64,000 nt of DNA from Leptotrichia sp. oral taxon 223 (GCF_013394795.1 NZ_JABXYU010000001.1:372001-436000); one strand, 5' to 3'. Counted from the first letter of the stretch, positions 26,553 to 35,362 are shown. Made by a program: numbers and translations. The notes: generated by a model not told the origin, from the letters alone.

Positions 26553-29243
26553 TTATTTTCTTCTTGAAACCAATTTTATAACCTCATTTACAGCAAACGG
26601 TATTAATGCAAATATCAATACTACATCCCAATTTCCAAATGAAATGCTTGTTACTTTAAATATTTGAGCAATTGGCGCAAATGAAGTTAACCCTATCTGC
26701 AATACAATTCCAATTACAATCGAATAAATCAAATATCTATTTTTGAAAATTCCAATTTCAAATATTGTTTTCTGGCTATTTCTCATTGTTAACGAATAGA
26801 ATAACTGTGATACTGTAAGCACTATAAATGCCATTGTTCTGCCTTGTGTCAAGGCATGTCCTGCAGCTTCATTCCCAGCTTTTGCCATTGCTTCCAGTTG
26901 TCCTAAATTTCCAATCATTCCAGCTTCACTAATCCCGATATAAAATGCCATCAGCGTCAGCAACCCGATTAATGTTCCTCCTATCACTGCCCGTATTCCC
27001 GCACTTTCAGAAAAGAAACTTTCTTTAGGGTTTCTTGGCAAACGTTTCATTACATCCTTATCTCCCGGATCGATTCCAAGCGCTAGCGCTGGTAAAGTAT
27101 CAGTAACCAGATTTACCCATAACAGTTGTGTTGCAACTAGCGGCAAGTCCCAGTTTAACAGTGTTGACAAGAAAATACAGATTATTTCTCCCAAGTTGCA
27201 CGAAAGTAAGAAAATTATTGTTTTTTTGATGTTGTTGTAAATATTTCTTCCTTCTTCAATAGCATGGACAATCGTAGTAAAGTTGTCATCAGTCAAAATC
27301 ATGTCACTAGCACCTTTGGAAACATCAGTTCCTGTAATTCCCATAGCGACACCAATATCAGCAAATTTAAGCGATGGTGCGTCATTTACCCCATCCCCTG
27401 TCATTGAAACAATGTTGCCTTTTTGTTTAAACGCTCTTACAATTTTTACTTTATGCTCAGGCGAAACTCTTGCAAAAACTTTATATTTACCAATATTTTC
27501 GGAAAATTCCTTGTCTGAAAGCTCGTCAATTTCAGCACCAGTCAAGCTTTGGCTTATATTTTCTGCAATTCCCAGTTCTTTTGCAATGGCAACTGCTGTA
27601 TTTTTATGATCCCCTGTAATCATAATCGGAGTAATTCCAGCATTTTTCGCCTCCGTTATCGAATCTTTAACTTCCGTTCTTGGCGGATCAATCATCCCGA
27701 CAATTCCCACTACAATCAGCTCTTTTTCCATCTCTTCAGGATCAATCACAGTATCTACATCTTTAAATGCCACTCCAAGCACACGAAGGGCATCATCTGA
27801 CATTTCTGTCGCAGCTTTTAATATTTTTTCCTTCATTTCTTCTGTCAATACGACGATTTTTCCATCTAACAAAATTTTGTCCGCTCTTACCAGAATATTG
27901 TCAATAGCACCTTTTGTATGGACTCTATACTTGCCATCTCCTTCTTCATTCAAGGTTGACATCAATTTTCTGTCTGAATCAAATGGATTTTCACCAACTC
28001 TTTTGTACTTCGCATTCAAAGTATTTTTTTCAAGATTAAATCTATCTCCTAATACAACCAACGCAACTTCTGTCGGATCTCCAATATCCTGCCCGCTGTC
28101 AATAGATGCATCCGAGCAAAGTACGAATGAACGGATTAATTCAGCTTCATCCCTATTCGCTACAAAATCTCTGCCTTTTGACGGCACTTCACGTAAATTA
28201 TTAAGCGTATAAGTTTTTACAACTGTCATTTTATTTTGCGTCAATGTTCCCGTCTTGTCTGAACAAATTATATTTACTGCCCCCAATGTTTCTACCGCAG
28301 GCAGTTTTCTTACAATCGCATTTTTCTTTGACATCTTATTGACACCCATTGCAAGCACAATCGCAACAATTGCCACAAGCCCTTCAGGAATCGCAGCAAC
28401 AGCCAGACTTATGGAAGTCATGAACATCTCAAGAACTGGACGTTTCTGAATAATTCCAACAACAAATATTAAAGCGCATATTCCCATTGCAATATATCCA
28501 AGCGTTTTTCCAAGCTCATCCAGCTTTATTTGAAGCGGAGTCAATGTATTCTCATCTTCATCGAGTATTTTCGCAATTTTACCAATTTCAGTTTCCATTC
28601 CCGTTGCAACTACAACGCCTTCTCCACGTCCATAAGTCGCCATAGTTGACATAAATGCCATATTCTCCTTATCTCCAACGGGAATTTTTTCATCACTTGT
28701 AATAAAATCAGCATTTTTCTCGCTTGGCACCGACTCTCCTGTAAGCGCCGACTCTTCAATTTGTAAATTTGCAGTTTCTATGAGTCTGACGTCCGCTGGA
28801 ATAAATCTCCCTGCATCAATTACTAAAATATCTCCTGGAACCAGATCTTCCGAATTAACCTCTATAACTTCCCCATTTCTACGAACTAGACTTTTAGGAG
28901 TCGTCATCTGCTGCAATGCCTCAAGCGCTTTTTCAGCTTTAGATTCCTGAACTACGCCAACTACCGCATTTATAAGTACCACGGCCATTATAATCAGAGC
29001 ATCTGTCCATCCGTGATGAATATCCACAATAAGATTTATCACAGCCGCCACAATTAACACATAAATCAGCATATCCTGAAGCTGCGCAATGAATAATTGC
29101 AGTAACGTTTTCTTAGCCTTCCCCTTCAATTTGTTCTGTCCATATTTTTCAAGCCTATTATTTACCTCATCAGTTGTCAATCCAACTTTGGGATCTACAT
29201 TCAGCTCCTTTAAAACATCATTTTGTGATTTTGTAAACCACAT
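26553..29243 (-). CDS. calcium-translocating P-type ATPase (PMCA/SERCA-like)
   Basis: An 896-residue inner-membrane pump expected to export Ca2+ with ATP. In order: cation-ATPase N domain (1-70), two membrane helices, actuator motif TGES (168-171), helices with PEGL (286-289) in M4, phosphorylation motif DKTGT with Asp329, a nucleotide-binding domain, the hinge TGDGVNDAPS, and six C-terminal helices. PEGL and the C-terminal membrane domain support Ca2+ rather than heavy metals. Length is normal. It is monocistronic, followed by the HU promoter. Confidence 0.92.
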   Translation of the reverse strand: MWFTKSQNDVLKELNVDPKVGLTTDEVNNRLEKYGQNKLKGKAKKTLLQLFIAQLQDMLIYVLIVAAVINLIVDIHHGWTDALIIMAVVLINAVVGVVQESKAEKALEALQQMTTPKSLVRRNGEVIEVNSEDLVPGDILVIDAGRFIPADVRLIETANLQIEESALTGESVPSEKNADFITSDEKIPVGDKENMAFMSTMATYGRGEGVVVATGMETEIGKIAKILDEDENTLTPLQIKLDELGKTLGYIAMGICALIFVVGIIQKRPVLEMFMTSISLAVAAIPEGLVAIVAIVLAMGVNKMSKKNAIVRKLPAVETLGAVNIICSDKTGTLTQNKMTVVKTYTLNNLREVPSKGRDFVANRDEAELIRSFVLCSDASIDSGQDIGDPTEVALVVLGDRFNLEKNTLNAKYKRVGENPFDSDRKLMSTLNEEGDGKYRVHTKGAIDNILVRADKILLDGKIVVLTEEMKEKILKAATEMSDDALRVLGVAFKDVDTVIDPEEMEKELIVVGIVGMIDPPRTEVKDSITEAKNAGITPIMITGDHKNTAVAIAKELGIAENISQSLTGAEIDELSDKEFSENIGKYKVFARVSPEHKVKIVRAFKQKGNIVSMTGDGVNDAPSLKFADIGVAMGITGTDVSKGASDMILTDDNFTTIVHAIEEGRNIYNNIKKTIIFLLSCNLGEIICIFLSTLLNWDLPLVATQLLWVNLVTDTLPALALGIDPGDKDVMKRLPRNPKESFFSESAGIRAVIGGTLIGLLTLMAFYIGISEAGMIGNLGQLEAMAKAGNEAAGHALTQGRTMAFIVLTVSQLFYSLTMRNSQKTIFEIGIFKNRYLIYSIVIGIVLQIGLTSFAPIAQIFKVTSISFGNWDVVLIFALIPFAVNEVIKLVSRRK

Positions 29244-29822
29244 AATTTCTACACCTCTTTCTGTAATTTTATTTATTTATTTTTTTGTTTGAATTAAAAA
29301 ATTTAAGTATACTTTTAAAATTATACTAGAATTAATTATATAAGTCGTGTATTTTTTGTTCCATTTTAAATAGGATTTTATATAAATTAACTACATTCAA
29401 TATCAAGCTCCCTTATTTTTTAAAAATATTTTCCTATATTATACACTAAAATCAATTTTATTTCACTATAATTCTAAAGTTTTTTCATATTTTTTATATA
29501 ACTTGAATTTGTTAATTTCAGTAAAATTAAACTCGAACTTAAAAGTTATAAATATGTACAAAATTATTCAATTTTATCAATTCATACTATTCCCCATTTA
29601 AAGAGCAGAAATCAAAAATTCATGAAATTAAAGTCATTTTTTTACATGATTATGCTATATATGACCTATGTAACTATTAAAATATCCTTTAATTAAATTT
29701 AATCATTAAGTATCCATCTTAAAGATTTTTATAATTTTATTTATAAATATTATGACTAATAATAGTTTTTTCTTTTTTATTCAATTTTTTTGTAACGTAA
29801 GGGCATCAAACGCCATGCCCTT

Positions 29823-29884
29823 TTTCACAAATAAAAGTTATTTTTACATAAATAAGTTTTAGTTTTATAAAAATTATGGCGAAA
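29823..29884. repeat. 62-bp TTTCGC/GCGAAA unit (copy 3)
   Basis: The left end is TTTCAC (one change) and the right end GCGAAA. The interior nearly matches the copy at 14229-14290. Confidence 0.65.
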
Positions 29885-29999
29885 GAAATACATTCGTATT
29901 TAGTTATTTTTCCTTTAACGAAATTTTGCTTATTTAATATTTTCAAATGATTAAAACATAATTTTTACTTTTTAAACAGATTCTAGTATAAATTAATCC

Positions 30000-30150
30000 G
30001 TCGGAGCATTTTTCTGTGCTGGCAAAACTGTTTGAGCATAGCGAGTTTTTTGTCAGTGCAGAAAAATGTCGTAGACTAGCCATAGGTTGTAGGATTTGCG
30101 GCAATGAGCAATCCTACGAAAATAAAAAAGAAAAAATATAGTAATATGAA
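30000..30150 (+). repeat. long stem-loop repeat E (copy 1)
   Basis: Arms GCATTTTTCTGTGCTGGCAA and TTGTCAGTGCAGAAAAATG pair around a loop GTTTGAGCATAGCGAG. Then come GTAGACTAGCCATAGG, a hairpin GTAGGATT/AATCCTAC, and AAAAAAGAAAAAATATAG. The flanks equal those inside 25699-26034 (opposite strand), but the arms differ and still pair. Confidence 0.65.
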
Positions 30151-30325
30151 AAAATATTTATTAATAAAATGTCCAAAAAATAATAAAAAATAATTTAGTT
30201 GAATGATTATGAATTAATTATCAAACAACTCTATTATAAAAATTTATTCCTATTTTCAAAAAGGGTTTAGTATGATAACTTATAAAATATATTAAAATAA
30301 AACTTTTAACGAAAAAATTAACAAA

Positions 30326-30352
30326 CAAAAAACAGCCCTGAAAAACAGAGCT
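30326..30352 (-). terminator. terminator after the small membrane protein gene
   Basis: Minus-strand AGCTCTG pairs with CAGGGCT around TTTTT, then TGTTTTTT. It is about 35 bp past the stop codon at 30387. Confidence 0.85.
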
Positions 30353-30386
30353 ATTTTTATAATCTTTCTTTTTTATAACAGTTCTT

Positions 30387-30731
30387 TTAATGTTTTACCA
30401 CATAAGCAATAGTATAAATTAAACCTATAACCATCAACACTGCAGCAACAAGCATAAAAAATCCACTTATTATTATTGAACAAACATTCATAAAATTACG
30501 ATTTTTTTGATTTTTTATGCATAAAACAGATAACACGAAAGAACATAGAATACACAAGGCATTTACTGCACCAAACATATGTGCTATTACATAATTTACC
30601 TTAAATATTGACATAATTTGACTTAAAATAGGTACTGCGCTCATAATTAATGCTATTCTGCTAGCCATTAAATGTTGTTTTTTATCTGCAAAAACATCAT
30701 CGCTTAATTTTTTTATTAGTTCCATTTTCAT
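30387..30731 (-). CDS. small three-helix membrane protein of unknown function
   Basis: A 114-residue protein I do not recognise. A short charged N-terminus (MKMELIKKLSDDVFADKKQ) is followed by hydrophobic segments at about 25-45, 50-70 and 85-110. I place the start at ATG 30731 because GAGAGGAAG lies just upstream; the frame is open to 30809. It is divergent from the response-regulator gene, with about 205 bp between, so it may share control with that two-component system. This is inference from position only. Confidence 0.7.
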   Translation of the reverse strand: MKMELIKKLSDDVFADKKQHLMASRIALIMSAVPILSQIMSIFKVNYVIAHMFGAVNALCILCSFVLSVLCIKNQKNRNFMNVCSIIISGFFMLVAAVLMVIGLIYTIAYVVKH

Positions 30732-30937
30732 AATAATCTTCCTCTCATCTATTAAATTTTTTATATTTATTTTATATTCCCTTCCTTTCCTACACTCATA
30801 TATTACCACATCAACCTTACAACAACATTCTCCTTACTTTACATTTACCTTACTTTTTTGAAAAATAAAAAATTAAAATTAATTTATATGGTATAATAAA
30901 TTATATAATTTTAAGCATCAACGGAAGGAGAGTTGAA

Positions 30938-31642
30938 ATGATTGAAAAATATTTGACAAATAAATGTATTTTAATTGTTGATGATGAGCAGGAAATTTTA
31001 GATATGACTACATCAATTTTAGCTGATTACGGGTATAAAAATATACAGACTGCAAAAAGCGTGAAAGAAACTATGAAATGCGTTGAAGAAAAACAGCCTG
31101 ATTTAGCGATACTGGATGTTATGCTTCCAGATGGGAATGGTTTTGAATTACTGGAAAAGTTGAGAAAAACCAATAATTATCCAATATTATTTCTTACAGC
31201 ACGTGGAGAAGATGAGGATAAATTCAAGGGCTTTGGATTGGGGGCGGATGATTATATTGTAAAGCCTTTTTTGCCAAAAGAACTTTTGTTTAGAATTACA
31301 GCAATTTTGCGGCGAACTTACAAAAAAGAAAGTCCAATTGTAAATTTAAATGGCTGTCAAATTGATTTTTCACGTGGAGAAATTATAAAAGATAATAAAA
31401 ATATACCGTTAACTGCAAAGGAATATGAATTATTACAGACTCTTTATCGAAACGCAGGACGTATCGTAACCATTGATACATTGTGTGAAGCTGTATGGGG
31501 CGAAAATGCCTATGTTTATACAAATTCACTGATGACACATATAAGACGCATTAGAGAAAAAATTGAGATTAACCCTTCCCATCCTGTGTCATTAATAACA
31601 ATGAAAGGTTTGGGTTATAAACTAATTGTGGAGGGAAAATGA
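30938..31642 (+). CDS. OmpR/PhoB-family response regulator
   Basis: A 234-residue DNA-binding regulator. The receiver domain (about 9-125) has the acidic pair Asp15/Asp16, phospho-acceptor Asp60 in LAILDVMLP, the FLTARG Thr and the VKPF Lys. The C-terminal winged-helix domain carries LTAKEYELLQTL and a final MTHIRRIREKIE/GLGYKL segment. GGAAGGAG precedes the ATG. Its stop lies 1 bp before the sensor kinase start, a typical coupled pair. A TATAAT is visible about 45 bp upstream at 30890-30895. The targets are unknown, but OmpR-type regulators often bind direct repeats 10-11 bp apart, like those upstream of the adhesin genes here. Confidence 0.92.
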   Translation: MIEKYLTNKCILIVDDEQEILDMTTSILADYGYKNIQTAKSVKETMKCVEEKQPDLAILDVMLPDGNGFELLEKLRKTNNYPILFLTARGEDEDKFKGFGLGADDYIVKPFLPKELLFRITAILRRTYKKESPIVNLNGCQIDFSRGEIIKDNKNIPLTAKEYELLQTLYRNAGRIVTIDTLCEAVWGENAYVYTNSLMTHIRRIREKIEINPSHPVSLITMKGLGYKLIVEGK

Positions 31643-31643
31643 T

Positions 31644-33035
31644 ATGAAAAGCATACTAAAACTAATACGTCGTTTTATAATAACCTTAATATTAAGTTTT
31701 GTCCTACTTCTATTATTAAATATTTTTCTATACGGATTATGGATTGTTAAATACGTATCAAAGGAGCCTCCTATGGACTATACGTTTAAAGTAGCAGGTA
31801 TGTTGAAATTTGAAAATGGTAAATATACTTTGCCTGACGAAATGACTGCTGACTTAAAAAAACAAAATATATGGGCAATCTTGATTGACAACGATTCAAA
31901 GAAAGTTATATGGCAAACAGACAATTTACCTGATGATATTCCAAAAGAATACTCAATATCTGATATTGCCATATTTTCACATGCATACATAAAAAATTAT
32001 CCTGTTTTCACTTCTAAAGTTGAAAATAATTTACTCGTGCTAGGCTATCCTAAAAATAGTTATTGGAAATACCCAGTAGCCAACTGGAAATACGGACTTG
32101 TTAAAAATATTCCAAAATTTTTACTTATACTTTTTTGTCTAAACATAATTTTTGTATTTTTAATATACATTATTTCCAACTCTAAACTTTTAAGTTCTGT
32201 AAATCCAATAATAAAAGGCATACAAAATTTGGATAAAGATACGCCTGTACATGTTAAAGAAAAAGGCGTTTTATCAGAACTTGCAAAAAGTATAAATAAA
32301 ACTTCTGAAATTTTGCAAAATCAAAGGGAACAATTGCGAAATAAAGACACGGCACGAGCCAACTGGATTGCAGGAGTTTCCCACGATATTCGTACTCCAC
32401 TATCAATGATAATGGGCTATACAAGTCAATTGAAAACATCTTTAAATTTATCAGATGAAACGGATAAAAAGCTTTCTGTCATTTTGAAACAAAGTGAGCG
32501 TATAAAAAATTTAATAAATGATTTGAATCTTGCTTCAAAATTAGAATATAATATGCAGCCTTTTGAGCAGAAAAAAGAAAATCTAGTAGCAGTCGTTAGG
32601 CAAGTTGTCGTTGATTTTTTGAATATGGATATCGATGAAAAATTTCCGATAGAGTGGAAGACAAAAAATGAACTTGTATCTTGCTTTGCCAATATCGACA
32701 GTAATTTGATAAAACGAGCTCTAGCGAACTTAATTCAAAATAGCATCAATCACAACGAAAATGGATGCACAATTTATATCTCGGTAAAAGAAGATGAAAA
32801 AAATTGCATAATTTGTGTTGAAGATAATGGAACAGGAGTTTCTGATAAAGAGCTGGAAAAACTCAATAATGCCCCACATTATATGGTTTGTGATAAAAAT
32901 ACGACAGAACAGCGGCACGGTTTAGGACTTCTCATTGTAAAACAGATTATTGATGTCCATAATGGTAAAATTATGATGAAACATAGTGAATATGGGGGAT
33001 TTAAAGTCATTTTACACATTCCAAAATTAAAATAG
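31644..33035 (+). CDS. two-component sensor histidine kinase
   Basis: A 463-residue membrane kinase partner of the upstream regulator. Membrane segments at about 8-32 and 156-176 enclose an extracytoplasmic sensor of roughly 120 residues. Then come a linker helix, the H-box VSHDIRTPLS with His247, an N-box (LIQNSINHNE), G1 (EDNGTGVSD) and G2 (HGLGLLIVKQI). I choose ATG 31644 because GGAGGG lies 8-9 bases upstream; an earlier in-frame ATG at 31626 lies inside the regulator gene. The stimulus is unknown. Confidence 0.92.
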   Translation: MKSILKLIRRFIITLILSFVLLLLLNIFLYGLWIVKYVSKEPPMDYTFKVAGMLKFENGKYTLPDEMTADLKKQNIWAILIDNDSKKVIWQTDNLPDDIPKEYSISDIAIFSHAYIKNYPVFTSKVENNLLVLGYPKNSYWKYPVANWKYGLVKNIPKFLLILFCLNIIFVFLIYIISNSKLLSSVNPIIKGIQNLDKDTPVHVKEKGVLSELAKSINKTSEILQNQREQLRNKDTARANWIAGVSHDIRTPLSMIMGYTSQLKTSLNLSDETDKKLSVILKQSERIKNLINDLNLASKLEYNMQPFEQKKENLVAVVRQVVVDFLNMDIDEKFPIEWKTKNELVSCFANIDSNLIKRALANLIQNSINHNENGCTIYISVKEDEKNCIICVEDNGTGVSDKELEKLNNAPHYMVCDKNTTEQRHGLGLLIVKQIIDVHNGKIMMKHSEYGGFKVILHIPKLK

Positions 33036-33082
33036 GACTGTTATATCTAGTTTTTTTAAATAAAAATTAAATAAATTAAAAA

Positions 33083-33120
33083 ATTGTCTAATTGTTTCAA
33101 TAAAGAAATAACTAGACAAT
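33083..33120. terminator. shared bidirectional terminator
   Basis: ATTGTCTA and TAGACAAT flank an inner imperfect stem (GTTTC/GAAATA). On the minus strand it is followed by six T and serves the OmpA gene. On the plus strand T-rich sequence follows and can serve the kinase gene. Confidence 0.75.
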
Positions 33121-33154
33121 TTATAAAAATATTTTTATCAATTAATGATTATTA

Positions 33155-33685
33155 CTATTTTGTAGCTTTGAATTCGATTCTTCTGTTTTCAAATCTTCCT
33201 TCAGCAGTATCATTTGGAGCAATTGGTTCAGATTCTCCTCTTGATTCTACACCTATGATTCTTGCAGGATCTAATCCAAATTCTATCAGTTTATCTCTAA
33301 CCGCTACTGCCCTTCTCATACCTAAAGCCATGTTATAAGCATCAGAACCTTTAGAGTCTGTATGTCCTATAATTGTCAATTTGAAGTCATGTTGTTCAGC
33401 ATAGTCTTTAACGTTTCTCAATAATTCAAAGTATTGAGGTTTAACTACTGATTTATCAAAATCGAAGTTTAATCTTCCAGAATCGAATGCCCAAACTTGT
33501 GGTTCTGGAGCTGGTTCTGGTTCTGGAATTGGTTCTGGAGCTGGTTCTTCTAACTCAAGAGCATTAATTCTAATTGTATTCTCTCTCATTTGAGTAGTTG
33601 TCAGCCTTCTTGCCATTAATGGTGAAGCAACTAACAACCCTAATGCAATTATTATTGTTGTTGTTGTTGTTGTTCGTCTAACCAT
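33155..33685 (-). CDS. OmpA-family outer-membrane/peptidoglycan-linking protein
   Basis: A 176-residue exported protein. The signal peptide is odd: MVRR, six Thr, then a hydrophobic III-ALGLLVASPLMA. A Pro/Glu-rich spacer (about 46-62) leads to the C-terminal OmpA domain, with FDFDKSVVKP, the peptidoglycan-binding IIGHTDSKGSDAYNMALGMRRA (about 105-126) and NRRIEF. It overlaps the upstream lipoprotein gene by 34 bases in another frame, across a CAA/ACA trinucleotide run. AGAGG lies 7 bases before the ATG. It is the last gene of the FadA-like operon. Confidence 0.88.
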   Translation of the reverse strand: MVRRTTTTTTIIIALGLLVASPLMARRLTTTQMRENTIRINALELEEPAPEPIPEPEPAPEPQVWAFDSGRLNFDFDKSVVKPQYFELLRNVKDYAEQHDFKLTIIGHTDSKGSDAYNMALGMRRAVAVRDKLIEFGLDPARIIGVESRGESEPIAPNDTAEGRFENRRIEFKATK

Positions 33686-33855
33686 GTTTCAGCCTCTCTT
33701 TCTAACGATCTGTATTTTTGGCTACCTGGATTTGGTTTATTTTCTTTTAAATAATCTTCTATATGGTTCAATCTAGTTGTGTTATAATCTACTAATTTTG
33801 CGTTTGTACAAGACAAAGCTCCTAATCCTACGAATAATAATGCTAACTTTTTCAT
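33652..33855 (-). CDS. small putative lipoprotein with poly-Gln tail
   Basis: About 67 residues. The N-terminus MKKLALLFVGLGALSC is a signal with Cys16 as likely lipidation site; the -3 position is Ala rather than Leu, so the lipobox is weak. The mature part is charged and ends in DEQQQQQQ, coded by a (CAA)n run that also encodes the poly-Thr start of the OmpA protein in another frame. I start at ATG 33855, about 10 bases after AAAGGA; the frame is open to 33879. Its place before an OmpA gene recalls the small lipoproteins in fusobacterial adhesin operons. Confidence 0.75.
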   Translation of the reverse strand: MKKLALLFVGLGALSCTNAKLVDYNTTRLNHIEDYLKENKPNPGSQKYRSLEREAETWLDEQQQQQQ

Positions 33856-33908
33856 ATTTTTCATTTCCTTTCTAAACATCCAATTTTATTTTTTTCTCTC
33901 TTTAACTT

Positions 33909-34400
33909 TTAGTTCATTCTATTTTGAATAGTATCTAATCTTTGTTCCATTTGATCTAACATTTCGTTTGTTTTATGGAATTTTTCAATGTTGCTGTTGA
34001 TTTGATCTACTCTTTTTCTAATTCTTTGAATTTCTACGTCCATCATTTTACTTTCAGACATATTTTTTCTTTGAGCTCTTAAATCTTTTGTTCTTGTTTT
34101 TCTTTGTTGAGCCGCTTCTTTTGCTTTTTCTGCTCTTTCTTTTGCTTGCGCTCTAGCAGCTTCTATTTTTTGACGTGCATCTTGACTCACACCTGTAGGT
34201 TCAGCCACTTCTTCAACTGGAACTACTACCACTTCTTCTACAACGTCGCCTTTTGCTGCTTGTTTAGCTTGTTGCGCTTGTCTTTGCTTAGCTACTTTAA
34301 CTAATCTTTGCACAGCGGCATCAGTATTTGTTGGAGCTGAAAATGATACTTGACTCATCGCTAACACCATTACAGCTACTAATCCTAATATTTTTTTCAT
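33909..34400 (-). CDS. exported coiled-coil protein
   Basis: 163 residues. The signal peptide MKKILGLVAVMVLAMSQVSFSA is cleaved near 22. The mature part is Ala/Gln/Lys/Arg-rich, with a Val/Glu patch (VVEEVVVVPVEEV, about 53-65) followed by a long predicted coiled coil from about 75 to the end. No family recognised with confidence. It lies between a signal-peptide protein and a lipoprotein in the FadA-like operon, which suggests a periplasmic scaffold or surface fibre role (inference). Confidence 0.75.
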   Translation of the reverse strand: MKKILGLVAVMVLAMSQVSFSAPTNTDAAVQRLVKVAKQRQAQQAKQAAKGDVVEEVVVVPVEEVAEPTGVSQDARQKIEAARAQAKERAEKAKEAAQQRKTRTKDLRAQRKNMSESKMMDVEIQRIRKRVDQINSNIEKFHKTNEMLDQMEQRLDTIQNRMN

Positions 34401-34477
34401 TGATTTTCCTTTCTTGAATATAATATTTATAAAAAATATTGTCCTTCAAAATAACTAAATTTTTAATTCTTTAAACT

Positions 34478-34864
34478 TTATTTAGTTGTTCTTCTATATT
34501 TTTTTGGAGCATTTTTAACGCCATCTCTTCCAAGAACGCTGTCAAATTCTCCTAATTCTTTTTCTTCTCTTTGTACACTTCTTACTACTCTTTCATAGAA
34601 GTCTACTCTATCTGCTGCTTTAGCTGCGTTGTATTCTAATTTTTCAATTGGAGATTTTCTTTTAACTACTTCTTTTTCTTCTACAACACCATCGTCATCA
34701 ATTGTAACTAATTTTTCAGTTGTCATTTTTGGTTCTTTAGGTGTTTTTAAACTTTTGTAGTAATCATCTCTAGCTTGTCTTAATATTTCTTGTGGAGAAG
34801 CTGCCATCATAGGCACAGATAATACTGCCACTATTCCACACAATAATAATTTTTTTGCTTTCAT
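34478..34864 (-). CDS. exported protein of unknown function
   Basis: 128 residues beginning MKAKKLLLCGIVAVLSVPMMA, a clear signal peptide. The mature part is helical and highly charged (SPIEKLEYNAAKAADRVDFYERVVRSVQ is the core), ending basic (KKYRRTTK). I do not recognise a family. It is the second gene of the envelope operon, right after the FadA-like adhesin, with a ribosome site GGAATGG-like and a short gap. A periplasmic accessory role is only inferred. Confidence 0.7.
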   Translation of the reverse strand: MKAKKLLLCGIVAVLSVPMMAASPQEILRQARDDYYKSLKTPKEPKMTTEKLVTIDDDGVVEEKEVVKRKSPIEKLEYNAAKAADRVDFYERVVRSVQREEKELGEFDSVLGRDGVKNAPKKYRRTTK

Positions 34865-34887
34865 CTCTTAATTACCATTCCTTTCAA

Positions 34888-35274
34888 TTAATTCATTACT
34901 GATAATAATGTATCCAATTCTGCAATTTTTTGTTCTTTTGCTGCAATAGATTTGTTTATGTTTTTATAAAGAGTTTCGGAATTATTCAGTATTTTTTTAT
35001 ATTTATCTCTGTGCCATCTAACTTCTGAATCCACTCTTAATTTTTCTAATAATTTTTCTCTGTCAGCTTGTTTAGATTTTAAATCTTCAACTTCAGCTTC
35101 CAATTGTGCTTTTTGTTGTCTATAGCTTTCTTTTTGCGCTTCTTCTTTTCTCATTAATTCATTGAATTGGTTTTCAATTGAATTTAAGCTGCTTTCTAAG
35201 CTCTTTTTTTCAGCAGAGAAACCTATTGACGAAACCATCATTATTCCAACTAAAAAGAATATTGTCTTTTTCAT
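34888..35274 (-). CDS. FadA-like adhesin
   Basis: 128 residues, the size of Fusobacterium FadA (129). The signal peptide MKKTIFFLVGIMMVSSIGFSA ends near 21. The mature protein is an uninterrupted alpha-helical hairpin: SLESSLNSIENQFNELMRKEE, a long Gln/Lys/Glu coiled coil, a turn near RWHRDKYK, and a return helix ending AELDTLLSVMN. FadA mediates host-cell binding in F. nucleatum. Here the identification rests on length, layout and weak residue similarity. AGGAGG precedes the ATG. It heads a five-gene operon ending in an OmpA gene, under a clear promoter. Confidence 0.8.
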   Translation of the reverse strand: MKKTIFFLVGIMMVSSIGFSAEKKSLESSLNSIENQFNELMRKEEAQKESYRQQKAQLEAEVEDLKSKQADREKLLEKLRVDSEVRWHRDKYKKILNNSETLYKNINKSIAAKEQKIAELDTLLSVMN

Positions 35275-35322
35275 TCGATTTTCCTCCTAATTATTTAATT
35301 CCATAACAATAAATGAATATGA

Positions 35323-35354
35323 AATCACTATTAAATCACTTACCTATCATCACT
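35323..35354. promoter_or_regulatory. AGTGATT-type repeats at the FadA-like operon promoter
   Basis: AATCACT at 35323 and 35334 and CATCACT at 35348 on the plus strand, which is AGTGATT/G on the coding strand (spacings 11 and 14). They lie just downstream of the -10 box, about +2 to +33, so a bound protein could repress. The orientation relative to the gene is opposite to that at the autotransporters. Confidence 0.55.
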
Positions 35355-35362
35355 TATTTATT

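Larger units (their letters stand above)
29585..30272. mobile_element. composite MITE-like element 3
   Basis: The left end is TACTATTCCCCATTTAAAG. The right end, reversed, is TACTAAACCCTTTTTGAAAA, which is the same as the left end of element 2. TA flanks both sides. The 688 bp include the AAGGGCAT hairpin (29799-29822), a 62-bp TTTCxC/GCGAAA unit (29823-29884), a conserved ~55-bp block (29885-29938) also in element 1, and a long stem-loop (30000-30150). It encodes no protein. Confidence 0.68.
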
